Below, piece after piece: positions 1 through 6,892 of a DNA stretch of 6,892 bases. The notes beneath the pieces were generated by a model. It was not told the origin of the DNA and ran no database searches. It worked only from the letters and a program-made list of their open reading frames with translations. Origin of the DNA: Anaerolineales bacterium (lineage in GTDB: Bacteria; Chloroflexota; Anaerolineae; Anaerolineales; UBA6663); NCBI GenBank assembly GCA_017999235.1, contig JAGOBN010000218.1, positions 1-6,892 of the forward strand, written 5' to 3'. The translations under genes were made by a program, and so were the position numbers. How positions within the stretch are numbered: the first letter of the stretch is position 1; every line of letters begins with the position of its first letter.

Positions 1-1
1 T

Positions 2-190
2 GATCTCGTCCAGCGGGGCCGGCTGGGCGGTGGCGGTCGGCGGCGGGGTGACGGTCGGCGCGGCGGTGGCCGACGCCGTGGGGCGGGGCGGGAGCGTGGC
101 CGCCGGCGCCGCGCGCGGTGTGGGGGCGGGGGCCGCGCAGCCGGCCGCGCTGAGCGCCAGGATCAAACCGACGGTCAGGACTCTATTCAC
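2..190 (-). CDS. Lipoprotein with Pro/Thr/Ala-rich tether (3' end beyond window; possible solute-binding protein)
   Basis: Starting at GTG 190, which overlaps the stop of the preceding permease by 8 bp, 63 codons are open to the left edge. The product begins MNRVLTVGLILALSAAGCAA: a short basic n-region, a hydrophobic core and a lipobox (AAG-Cys18). Acylated, it would be anchored on the outer face of the membrane. Residues 19-60 are almost entirely Pro, Ala and Thr (13 Pro), with one Val and a few Leu, Arg, Ser and Gln, then 'LDEI'. This is a flexible, potentially glycosylated tether of the kind common on Chloroflexota lipoproteins. No in-frame ATG/GTG/TTG lies just upstream, and the only purine-rich stretch is a weak AAAGG about 14 bp away, so coupled translation is likely. 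Position after the F and G permeases makes a sugar-binding protein plausible, but the folded domain lies outside the window; a secreted glycosidase or other lipoprotein is equally possible. Confidence 0.75.
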   Translation of the reverse strand, partial: MNRVLTVGLILALSAAGCAAPAPTPRAAPAATLPPRPTASATAAPTVTPPPTATAQPAPLDEI

Positions 191-1112
191 CGGTAATACC
201 GGACCTTTCGACGGATTCGACAAACCACTTCTGCAGCAGGAAGTACAGCACCAGCAGCGGCAGGATGTTCAGGAAAGTGCCGCTGAGTTTGACGGCTTCA
301 TTCAGGCGGTCGAAGATATTCACGGTGCCGGGCGGGTACAGGTTCTCGTAGGCCTGGACGAACTTGGAGAGCTGCATGGGCAAGGACTGCAGACCGCCCT
401 CCAGGAAGATGACGGTGAGATAGGTCTCGTTCCAGTACCAGACCACGGAGAAGATGATGGCGGTGATAAAGGCCGGGCCGGCCGCCGGCAGCCCCAGCCG
501 GACGAAGATGCCCACCTCCGAGGCCCCGTCCAGCCGGGCGGCCTCTTCCAGGACTTTGGGCAGGGACAGGAAGGTCTGGTAGAAGATCAAAATGAAGATC
601 GCGCTCTTGTAGCCCTGGCCGGCCAGCGCCGGCAAAATCAAGGCCCACAGGTTGCCGAGCAAGCCCAGGTCTTTGTACGTCAGCATCTGCGGGATGACGG
701 TGTTCTGCGCCGGGATGATAAAGGTGGCCAGGATCAGGGCGAAGACCAGGCGTTTGCCCCAGAACCGATAGCGCGCCAGCCCGTACCCGACCACCGAGCA
801 GACGGCCGCCTGGATCAAGGAGGGGACGACGCTGATCAGCAGCGAGGCCGCCAGGGTGGCCGGGTAATCCAGGACGCGGTAAGCCTTGGTGTAATTGCCG
901 AGGTAGAGCTCGGTTGGCACCCACTGCACCATCGGGTTGAGCAGATCGCCCGGGCTCTTCAGGCTGGTCACAAACATGAACAGCAGCGGATACAGATACA
1001 CAAAGCCGATGGCGATCAGCAGCAGATAGAGCGCCACGGTGAACACCAGCCCGTAGCCGGCGCGGCTGCCGAACAGGAAGGCTTGGACATCGTCGCGGGT
1101 GGGGCGTTTCAT
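183..1112 (-). CDS. Carbohydrate ABC transporter permease, MalG/CUT1 type (second copy)
   Basis: A complete 309-residue MalG-side permease. ATG 1112 lies 15 bp after the MalF-type stop, with GAGAGG ending 11 bp upstream. A hydrophilic N-terminus (MKRPTRDDVQAF) precedes TM1 (~20-49), followed by the usual 'LKSPGDLL...W.P....LGNY' loop (51-74). Later spans are at ~85-111, ~119-140, ~152-180, ~210-235 and ~275-294. The EAA loop at 189-209 (EEAARLDGAS...LGLPA) carries all conserved positions. The external segment before the last helix (~240-272, 'YENLYPPGTVNIFDRLNEAV') is somewhat long. It differs clearly from the MalG-type protein at 6222-6892 in loop and tail, so the two are not a recent duplication; they probably belong to two transporters or alternative pairings. 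The TAG stop overlaps the following lipoprotein start by 8 bp. Confidence 0.95.
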   Translation of the reverse strand: MKRPTRDDVQAFLFGSRAGYGLVFTVALYLLLIAIGFVYLYPLLFMFVTSLKSPGDLLNPMVQWVPTELYLGNYTKAYRVLDYPATLAASLLISVVPSLIQAAVCSVVGYGLARYRFWGKRLVFALILATFIIPAQNTVIPQMLTYKDLGLLGNLWALILPALAGQGYKSAIFILIFYQTFLSLPKVLEEAARLDGASEVGIFVRLGLPAAGPAFITAIIFSVVWYWNETYLTVIFLEGGLQSLPMQLSKFVQAYENLYPPGTVNIFDRLNEAVKLSGTFLNILPLLVLYFLLQKWFVESVERSGITGE

Positions 1113-1127
1113 GGGGCGCCGGGCCTC

Positions 1128-2006
1128 TCAGTCGCGCCGCTCGCGGGCTTGGGCCTGCAGGCCGCTGTAGACCAGCGCCAGCAGGGCCAGCAGCACCAGG
1201 AGGTACACAAACGCCATGGCGCTGGCGTAGCCGATGCCGCCGTCCACCGCGTACGTCTGGCCGTAGATGTACTTGACAACCTTGTTCTCCGAGAAGTGCG
1301 AGAGGGTGATGATGGTGTAGATGGCGATGATGACGGTGGTGGTCGAGAGCGCGGGCAGGGTGATCTTCCAGAAGGCCTCCCACGCCGAAGCGCCGTCGAT
1401 GGCGGCCGCCTCGTAGATGGCCTGATCCACCTTTTGCAGGCTGGAGAGGTAGATCAGGATCTGGACGCCCGAGAACCACAAGATCAGGACGAAGGAGGTC
1501 AGCAGATACTCCACCGGGGTCCGCAGATAGCGCGGCAGCTCGGCCAGAAATTCAGCCACCGCCGCCGAATTGACCACCCCCGGCACCGAGGTTGCTCCCT
1601 GGGCGGTCAGCTCCTGGATGACCGGGCCGCTGGTGATGACCACCGGCAGAAAGAAGATCGTGCGAAACAGGCCCTTGAACGGGAAGTCCAGGTTGAGGAG
1701 CAGCGCGATCAGCATGGAGAAGATCAGGACGATGGGCACGGATACCAGGGTCTCGATCAGATAGCCGATCAGCAATTCCACAAAGGTCGGGTCGGTGAAC
1801 AACGCGCGGGAGTAGTTGGCCCAAGCTACGGCGTCATACGTGATGCCCGTGGCCGAGATCGTGACCTGGTTCAGGCTGAAGAAGAAGGTTTGCGCCAGCG
1901 GGGCCAGCGTGAAGACCGCGAAGCCGATGATCCAGATCAGGATGAAGGCGTAGCCGGTCAGGGCTTCGCGCTGGCCGGGCCGCAGCTCCCGGCGGCGGGC
2001 GCTCAT
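1128..2006 (-). CDS. Sugar ABC transporter permease, MalF/CUT1 type
   Basis: A 292-residue integral membrane subunit of a CUT1 importer. The ATG at 2006 is chosen because it overlaps the preceding TGA as ATGA and has GGGAGG 7 bp upstream. The open frame extends to 2252, but that extension lies wholly inside the upstream gene. The basic N-terminus ([12 protein letters not shown]) precedes TM1 (~17-44). Further hydrophobic segments lie at ~76-105, ~113-131, ~166-189, ~219-236 and ~262-282. The EAA loop is perfect at 199-218 (EAAAIDGASA...KITLP). The 'GVQILIYLSSLQKVDQAIYE' block before it is typical of MalF-side permeases in Paenibacillus-type polysaccharide uptake operons. Between TM3 and TM4 there is a relatively long external segment (~132-165). 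It is probably the obligate partner of the MalG-type gene 15 bp downstream. The substrate is not deducible. Confidence 0.95.
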   Translation of the reverse strand: MSARRRELRPGQREALTGYAFILIWIIGFAVFTLAPLAQTFFFSLNQVTISATGITYDAVAWANYSRALFTDPTFVELLIGYLIETLVSVPIVLIFSMLIALLLNLDFPFKGLFRTIFFLPVVITSGPVIQELTAQGATSVPGVVNSAAVAEFLAELPRYLRTPVEYLLTSFVLILWFSGVQILIYLSSLQKVDQAIYEAAAIDGASAWEAFWKITLPALSTTTVIIAIYTIITLSHFSENKVVKYIYGQTYAVDGGIGYASAMAFVYLLVLLALLALVYSGLQAQARERRD

Positions 2007-4216
2007 GGGGCGGCCTCCCGCAGCACGGCGTCCTGGGCCGGAACCACGCCGCCGCCGGCCGTCACCGGCTGGTCGGTGTAGTTGACGATGATCTGCCGGC
2101 CGTTGCCGTAGGTGACGGCCACCACCCCGGGCGCCAGCACCTGGCGGGCCGTGATGGGCTGGCCGCGCACCGGCCCCAGCCGGGCGTTCAGCCAGGCATA
2201 GCTGCGCTGGATGGCCGGCCCCCATTGCGCGTAGGCGGAGGTGTAAATCCAATTGGAGCCGGTGTTGAGGATTTTGGCGGTGACCTCCTGGCTCAGGAAG
2301 TACGCCGGGTACACGCCAAAGTCGGCCAGCCGCAAGAGATCTTCCTGGGCGCTGGAGGAGAAATTCAGTGCCGGCCCATAGCTGGGCACCTGGCCGGCCA
2401 AGACGATCGGCAGGAAGGGGACCGTGTCGGTGGTGTAGAGATAGCCGCTGCTGGTCAGCGGCATATCATAGTAGGCCTGCATGTATGGGAACAGATAGTC
2501 GTTGGGCGCGTAGAAGGCGAGGCGGCCGGCGGCGCCGGCCAACAGCTGCCGATACTGCTGGCGCGCCGCCTCGCGGTTGAGGCTGTGGCCGGGCTTGAAG
2601 TCGCTGTACAGCATCGCGCTGATCCCGTCCAAGGCCAGGCCGGCCGATTGGGCGAAGACGCCCGGGCTGAGAGACGCGAAGCGCCGGCTCAGGGCCGTCT
2701 GGTTCAGGTAGTAATTGACCGTGCTGCGGTTGTAGCCGATCAGGTTGAAATTGGTGATCGACAGGGCCAGGTCGTTGCGCGGCGAGTAGCCGGGCTCATC
2801 CCGGAGCGCGGCTTGCGGGTTCCAGTAGAGCGCCAAGCTGCCGCCGGCCGTGGCCAGGTCCTGGCTCAGCGCGCGCAGCTGGGCCAGGGTGCCTAGGCCG
2901 GCGTCCAGCCGCAGGTCCGCCGGCGGCATGCTGGAAGCGCCCAGCGGCTGCCAGCCGTAGTAGACGACCTCCAGCCGGGGCAGGGCCAGATCCCGCACAA
3001 TGGCGCTCAGCTGGCTGAGGGTGGTCATGGGGATCAGGCGCTTCCACAGCAGGACGGTTTCCCGCTCGCCGCCCAAGAACTCCAGCCGCAGGCCGATCTC
3101 GCCGGGCGGCGCCGCGACCGGCTTAAGCTCGCCGCGTTCGAGCAGATACTGCTGATAGCTGCGGGCCATCCCCACGTAGTCGCTGTCCGCGCCGGTCAGG
3201 AAGCGGTAACGGACGCGCACCTCCACCGGGTTGGTGTCACGCTGCAGGGTGGTGACGCCGGCGCCGGAGCGGTTGGTGGCCTGGAAATAACTCTCGTTGT
3301 AGATGAAGGCGTTGTACAGGAAGTTGAATTGGGTAATCACCCCGGCGGGATGCGCCTGCAGTTCGCCGTAGGGGGCGCCGTCTTCCACCACCGCCAGGAA
3401 GGCGTTCTGCTGGTAGCCATGCACCATCCCAAAGACCGGCAGCGACAGCCGGAAGGGCCGGTTGATCGTCGGGTCCCACGGCAGGACGCCCAGCATCCCG
3501 AGGTCTTGGCCGTAATACCGGCCATAAAACAGGTTCTGCGCCTTGGTCTCTGCGCCGAAACGGATCAGGCTGCCGGCGCCATCCGGGATAAACATATAGC
3601 CGGGGACGGTGTCGGCCTTGGTGGCCCCCAGAAACGGGTAGAGGTAGATCAGGCCCAATTTGTAATCCGGGTCGGCCTGCTGCACGGAGGCGAACGGCAC
3701 CTCCACCCGGACGCCGGCCGGCTCCAGTTGGACGCTGACCCCGACCGTGATGGAGACCGGCGTGAACTGGACGGAGGCCGTGAAGCCCTGGTCCTGGCGC
3801 TGGAAGGTGATGACGTGCTCGGTGTTGGTGATGGACAGCCGCTTGTTGACGGCTTTCTTGTCCAGGTATTCGAGGCTCAGGCCGCTGCGCGCAAAAGCCG
3901 TCCAGGTCTTGTTCAGCTTGTCGTCCGGGGTGGTGGCGTCCAAGGTGGAATGCCAGACGTACCCGCTGCGCTTGTCCACCACCTTGAAGGCCAAGGTGGC
4001 GGGGTCCGCATACAGCTGGAAGGCGGCGTTCTCGGCCAGCCGTTCATACGCGGCCGGGATCGCCTGATTGGTCTGCCAGTTCCGGTTGAGGGTGTCCGGC
4101 TGGGTGAATTGGTTGGAGCCGGTGTCCGCCCGCGGCGCCATGGCCTGCAGGGGCTGGACGCCGAGGCCGGCCGCCAGGCTCACGGCGAGCAGCGCGCGCC
4201 CGAGCCGGCTAGCCAC
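2003..4216 (-). CDS. DUF5696-like secreted protein, glycoside-hydrolase-like architecture
   Basis: I place the start at GTG 4216, giving 737 residues. The protein then begins [19 protein letters not shown], an ideal Sec signal peptide (cleavage near residue 25, QPLQA), and AGGAAG sits 9 bp upstream. The ATG at 4276 would add 20 residues with four Cys that spoil the signal and overlap the upstream gene by 68 bp. Residues ~66-345 are beta-rich (opening '[20 protein letters not shown]'; '[10 protein letters not shown]' at 211-220), like the sandwich domain ahead of many glycosidase barrels. Residues ~374-620 look like an alpha/beta barrel, with strand-like '[12 protein letters not shown]' (~415-426), '[16 protein letters not shown]' (~460-475) and '[14 protein letters not shown]' (527-540). 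Asp530, Asp539, Asp573 and Glu474 are candidate acids, none provable here. Residues ~688-719 ('[19 protein letters not shown]') form a small beta domain typical of such enzymes. The DUF5696 assignment comes from recalled family features and its neighbours. Binding or cleaving an external glycan is inferred, not shown. The stop overlaps the next start (ATGA). Confidence 0.8.
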   Translation of the reverse strand: MASRLGRALLAVSLAAGLGVQPLQAMAPRADTGSNQFTQPDTLNRNWQTNQAIPAAYERLAENAAFQLYADPATLAFKVVDKRSGYVWHSTLDATTPDDKLNKTWTAFARSGLSLEYLDKKAVNKRLSITNTEHVITFQRQDQGFTASVQFTPVSITVGVSVQLEPAGVRVEVPFASVQQADPDYKLGLIYLYPFLGATKADTVPGYMFIPDGAGSLIRFGAETKAQNLFYGRYYGQDLGMLGVLPWDPTINRPFRLSLPVFGMVHGYQQNAFLAVVEDGAPYGELQAHPAGVITQFNFLYNAFIYNESYFQATNRSGAGVTTLQRDTNPVEVRVRYRFLTGADSDYVGMARSYQQYLLERGELKPVAAPPGEIGLRLEFLGGERETVLLWKRLIPMTTLSQLSAIVRDLALPRLEVVYYGWQPLGASSMPPADLRLDAGLGTLAQLRALSQDLATAGGSLALYWNPQAALRDEPGYSPRNDLALSITNFNLIGYNRSTVNYYLNQTALSRRFASLSPGVFAQSAGLALDGISAMLYSDFKPGHSLNREAARQQYRQLLAGAAGRLAFYAPNDYLFPYMQAYYDMPLTSSGYLYTTDTVPFLPIVLAGQVPSYGPALNFSSSAQEDLLRLADFGVYPAYFLSQEVTAKILNTGSNWIYTSAYAQWGPAIQRSYAWLNARLGPVRGQPITARQVLAPGVVAVTYGNGRQIIVNYTDQPVTAGGGVVPAQDAVLREAAP
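2014..2019 (-). promoter_or_regulatory. Ribosome binding site of the MalF-type permease
   Basis: GGGAGG on the minus strand, 7 bp upstream of ATG 2006, inside the 3' end of the DUF5696-like gene. Together with the ATGA stop/start overlap it fixes the permease start at 2006. Confidence 0.65.
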
Positions 4217-6218
4217 GCAGCCCAACTTCCTGCACGATGGCGGAGATGAAGTCATACAGCTGGTTGAAGAGCACATACAGGATGTAGCCGGTCAGCAGGA
4301 ACAGCCCCATGGTGAAGAGCGTCAGCCCGAGATTGCGGACCGTCTCCCCGAAGGAGTAATTGTGAATCTCCTTCACCATGATCACCAGCATCAGGCCCGT
4401 CCACGCCCACACCAGGTTCAGCGAGAAGGTGTAGAGGAAGACCTCGTTCTGGGTCAGGACATTGGAGAGCAGGGCGATGGGCAGGGCGAACAGGGCGTAG
4501 GGGAACAGGCTGTACGCGCTGCCGATTACCACGTCCCGCACCCGGCCCTCGCCGTCGCTGATGGTGGAGATCAGATAGTTGGCGGCGTTCCAGAGCAGCA
4601 GCGCCAGCCCGACCGTGACGACCTCGTTCTCCACCCGGATATACACGGGCGAGGTGAAGGGGTTGAACGGAAACCCGGTCACAAACAGGCTCAGCACCCA
4701 GACCGCGATCACCCAGACATACATCAGCCCCGCAAACCACAGGCTGCCCCGCAGATCCTTTTTGATGTAGTAGAAGCTGTCGGCCGGCTGTTTGATAAAC
4801 CGGAACAGGAAGACCAGATCATCCACCCGCTTGAAGCGCTGCAGCCTCCGCGCCCACCGCCGGGCGGGCTGGGACCAGCGGTAGCGTTTATCCAGCCGGG
4901 CGCCGGCCTGCCCGGCCAGCCACAGGCCGAACAGCCATCCCAGGGCCGGCGCCAGATCGCGCTGCAGGACCTGGTTGCGCAGCTCCCAGAAGGTCTGGGA
5001 GTAGCCGGCCCGGTCTTCGGCATACCGGTAGGCGTCCAGCGCCCGAGGGTAATCGCCCTCCTTGAAGTACGCATCGGCGATAGCCTGATAGGACAGGATG
5101 AACGAGCCGTTGTAGTTCAGCACCTCCTCAAAATACGGCTTGGCCTCGCGGTAATACCCCTCCATATAAAGCCGGATGCCGGCATGCACGGTCTGGGCGA
5201 AGGCCGTGGACTGGTAGGTGATCAAGGCGTTTTTGTCCTTGTCCAGGACGTAGAGCAGGTCCCCGTGCCGGGCAATGGCCGTGGGGTTGCGCAGGGTGCC
5301 CAGGCGCTGATCGCCGCTGTCTTGCGCGCCAAAGACAAAGAGCAGCGCCCCGTCCAGGTCGTACTCGTAGATCTGGCCGTTGGCGTCCACCGCCAGGATC
5401 AGGCCGTTGGCGCTGACGTGGATATCCCGGAAGGTGGTCGAGCCCCAGGTCTCCGGGAAGATGTTCCGGCCCGCGATGGTGAACTTGCGCAGGCTCTCCC
5501 ACCGGGAGGTGCCGGCCGTGATCGTGTAGATCAGCGCCTGCTGGTCGATGGCCAGGTTGGAGGGGGAGGCGGCTTCGTTTTTTACAAACTGCGCCAGCTG
5601 CTCCGGGGTCAAGAACAGGCGCTGGAGGATCATCTTCAGCGACATGCTCGAGGCATTGGCCCCGAAGTAGCCGATGAAATTGCCGTGGGTGTTCATCTGG
5701 ACCAGACCGTCCACCGAGCCTTCGCTGACAATGTACAGGTTCTGGCGGGCATCCACCGCGAGCTTGCGCGGCAGGAACTCACGGTCCCGGCCAAACAGCG
5801 GCTCGGCCGGCCGGCCAAACTGGCCGCGCAGGGTGCCGTCGGGATTGAGGATCACCACCGTGTTGGCCTTGGCGTCGGCCACATACATCACCCCGCGCTC
5901 GTCTACGAAGATCCCGGTGGGTCCCTGGAGCAGCCCCGCGCCGTACACGGCCTCCACCGCAAAATCGCGCAGCCGGACGACCCGCCCCTGGCCGGTGTCG
6001 GCGATGTAGATGACGCCCTCCGGCGTGACGAACATATCCTCGGCGGCGTCAATGGGCAGGTCGATCTCGGCCGCCGGCTGGTAGGCGGCCTGGGTCATTA
6101 CCCCCGTGTTCCCCGGCCCCAGCGCCCAGGTGGTGTAGGGCGCATCGGCCCGCGCCGGCCGGCCGGCCAGGCCCAGGAGCAGCAGGAGGACAAGCGCGCG
6201 CAGGAGCTTCTTTGCCAT
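4209..6218 (-). CDS. Secreted NHL beta-propeller / TPR / YIP1 multi-pass membrane protein
   Basis: A 669-residue protein with a Sec signal peptide (residues 1-25; KK, then a Leu-rich core, probable cleavage after ARADA). Residues ~50-335 form a beta-propeller with about six NHL-like blades. Clear blades include '[20 protein letters not shown]' (62-81), '[20 protein letters not shown]' (102-121), 152-179, 265-290 and 314-336. Residues ~340-405 look like two TPR-like helical pairs ([14 protein letters not shown], then [14 protein letters not shown]). A short hydrophobic helix (~424-438) leads into a very basic stretch (441-464), consistent with crossing to the cytoplasm. Residues ~478-655 resemble a YIP1 domain with about five membrane spans (493-515, 532-550, 567-590, 595-615, 630-652). 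Predicted topology places propeller and TPR outside the cell and the basic linker inside. Function is unknown; sensing, scaffolding or transporter assembly are possibilities. The ATG start is 3 bp after the preceding stop, with no strong ribosome-binding site, suggesting translational coupling. Its end overlaps the next gene by 8 bp. Confidence 0.85.
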   Translation of the reverse strand: MAKKLLRALVLLLLLGLAGRPARADAPYTTWALGPGNTGVMTQAAYQPAAEIDLPIDAAEDMFVTPEGVIYIADTGQGRVVRLRDFAVEAVYGAGLLQGPTGIFVDERGVMYVADAKANTVVILNPDGTLRGQFGRPAEPLFGRDREFLPRKLAVDARQNLYIVSEGSVDGLVQMNTHGNFIGYFGANASSMSLKMILQRLFLTPEQLAQFVKNEAASPSNLAIDQQALIYTITAGTSRWESLRKFTIAGRNIFPETWGSTTFRDIHVSANGLILAVDANGQIYEYDLDGALLFVFGAQDSGDQRLGTLRNPTAIARHGDLLYVLDKDKNALITYQSTAFAQTVHAGIRLYMEGYYREAKPYFEEVLNYNGSFILSYQAIADAYFKEGDYPRALDAYRYAEDRAGYSQTFWELRNQVLQRDLAPALGWLFGLWLAGQAGARLDKRYRWSQPARRWARRLQRFKRVDDLVFLFRFIKQPADSFYYIKKDLRGSLWFAGLMYVWVIAVWVLSLFVTGFPFNPFTSPVYIRVENEVVTVGLALLLWNAANYLISTISDGEGRVRDVVIGSAYSLFPYALFALPIALLSNVLTQNEVFLYTFSLNLVWAWTGLMLVIMVKEIHNYSFGETVRNLGLTLFTMGLFLLTGYILYVLFNQLYDFISAIVQEVGLRG
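4226..4231 (-). promoter_or_regulatory. Ribosome binding site deciding the GTG start at 4216
   Basis: AGGAAG on the minus strand, 9 bp before GTG 4216 and inside the last codons of the NHL/YIP1 gene. It supports the GTG start over the upstream ATG at 4276: the GTG reading begins directly at the signal peptide and reduces the gene overlap to 8 bp. Confidence 0.6.
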
Positions 6219-6221
6219 CGG

Positions 6222-6892
<671 letters not shown>

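Noticed and set aside
1113..1127. GC-rich 15 bp gap between the two permeases as a terminator or attenuator
   Set aside because: It is too short for a stem-loop with a T-tract and has no T-run; it fits a simple ribosome-binding spacer.
298..1479. 393-codon minus-strand frame across the two downstream permeases
   Set aside because: It crosses the F2/G2 junction out of frame and gives an Arg/His/Pro/Gly-rich product; both real permeases have conserved EAA loops in their own frames.
30..2081. 683-codon open frame on the plus strand
   Set aside because: It lies antisense to two clear ABC permeases and the lipoprotein start. Its product is rich in Gln, Asp, Gly, Arg and His with no domain, which is what the complement of GC-biased membrane-protein codons yields.
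6154..6168. Self-complementary GCCGGC-type run near the NHL/YIP1 start (a similar run at 5804-5816)
   Set aside because: Both are explained by Ala-Gly/Arg-Pro codons in GC-rich coding sequence, and similar GGCCGG strings occur throughout the window; no sign of a site or repeat element.

Overview
The window is one tightly packed, single-direction stretch of six genes, all on the minus strand. Read in transcription order (right to left) they are: a 5'-truncated ABC sugar permease of the MalG/CUT1 type; a secreted, membrane-anchored NHL-propeller/TPR/YIP1 protein; a large secreted protein that I recognise as DUF5696-like; a MalF-type sugar permease; a second MalG-type permease; and the first 63 codons of a Pro/Thr/Ala-rich lipoprotein that runs off the left edge. 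Junctions are 3 bp, -8 bp, -4 bp, 15 bp and -8 bp, so this is almost certainly part of one operon with translational coupling. There is no intergenic space, and I see no promoter, terminator, RNA gene, repeat array or mobile element.

The DNA is GC-rich, with strong GC bias at third codon positions; this produces very long spurious ORFs on the plus strand. The lipoprotein has a bare 'GC-AAPAPTP' lipidation site followed by a low-complexity Pro/Thr/Ala tether. CUT1 permeases of the Paenibacillus type are combined with an NHL/YIP1 protein and a DUF5696 protein. Together these point to a high-GC, probably monoderm-like bacterium. Chloroflexota (for example Anaerolineae) is my best guess and a GC-rich Firmicute is the main alternative. 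This is inference, because no taxonomic marker gene is present.

Regions: 6222-6892, permease G1 (partner and N-terminus lie outside). 4209-6218, propeller/TPR/YIP1 sensor-like protein. 2003-4216, DUF5696-like exoprotein with an N-terminal beta-sandwich, a probable TIM-barrel core and a small C-terminal beta domain, resembling glycoside hydrolases in plan. 1128-2006 and 183-1112, a second F+G permease pair. 1-190, start of a lipoprotein, plausibly a solute-binding protein.

Working model (inference): polysaccharide or glycan fragments are bound or trimmed outside the cell by the DUF5696 protein and possibly monitored or scaffolded by the propeller/TPR/YIP1 protein. They would be imported by one or two CUT1 transporters. 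No ATPase gene is visible, which fits CUT1 systems that borrow a shared MsmX/MalK-type ATPase encoded elsewhere. The least understood parts, and the best candidates for undescribed biology, are the two proteins in the middle of the operon.
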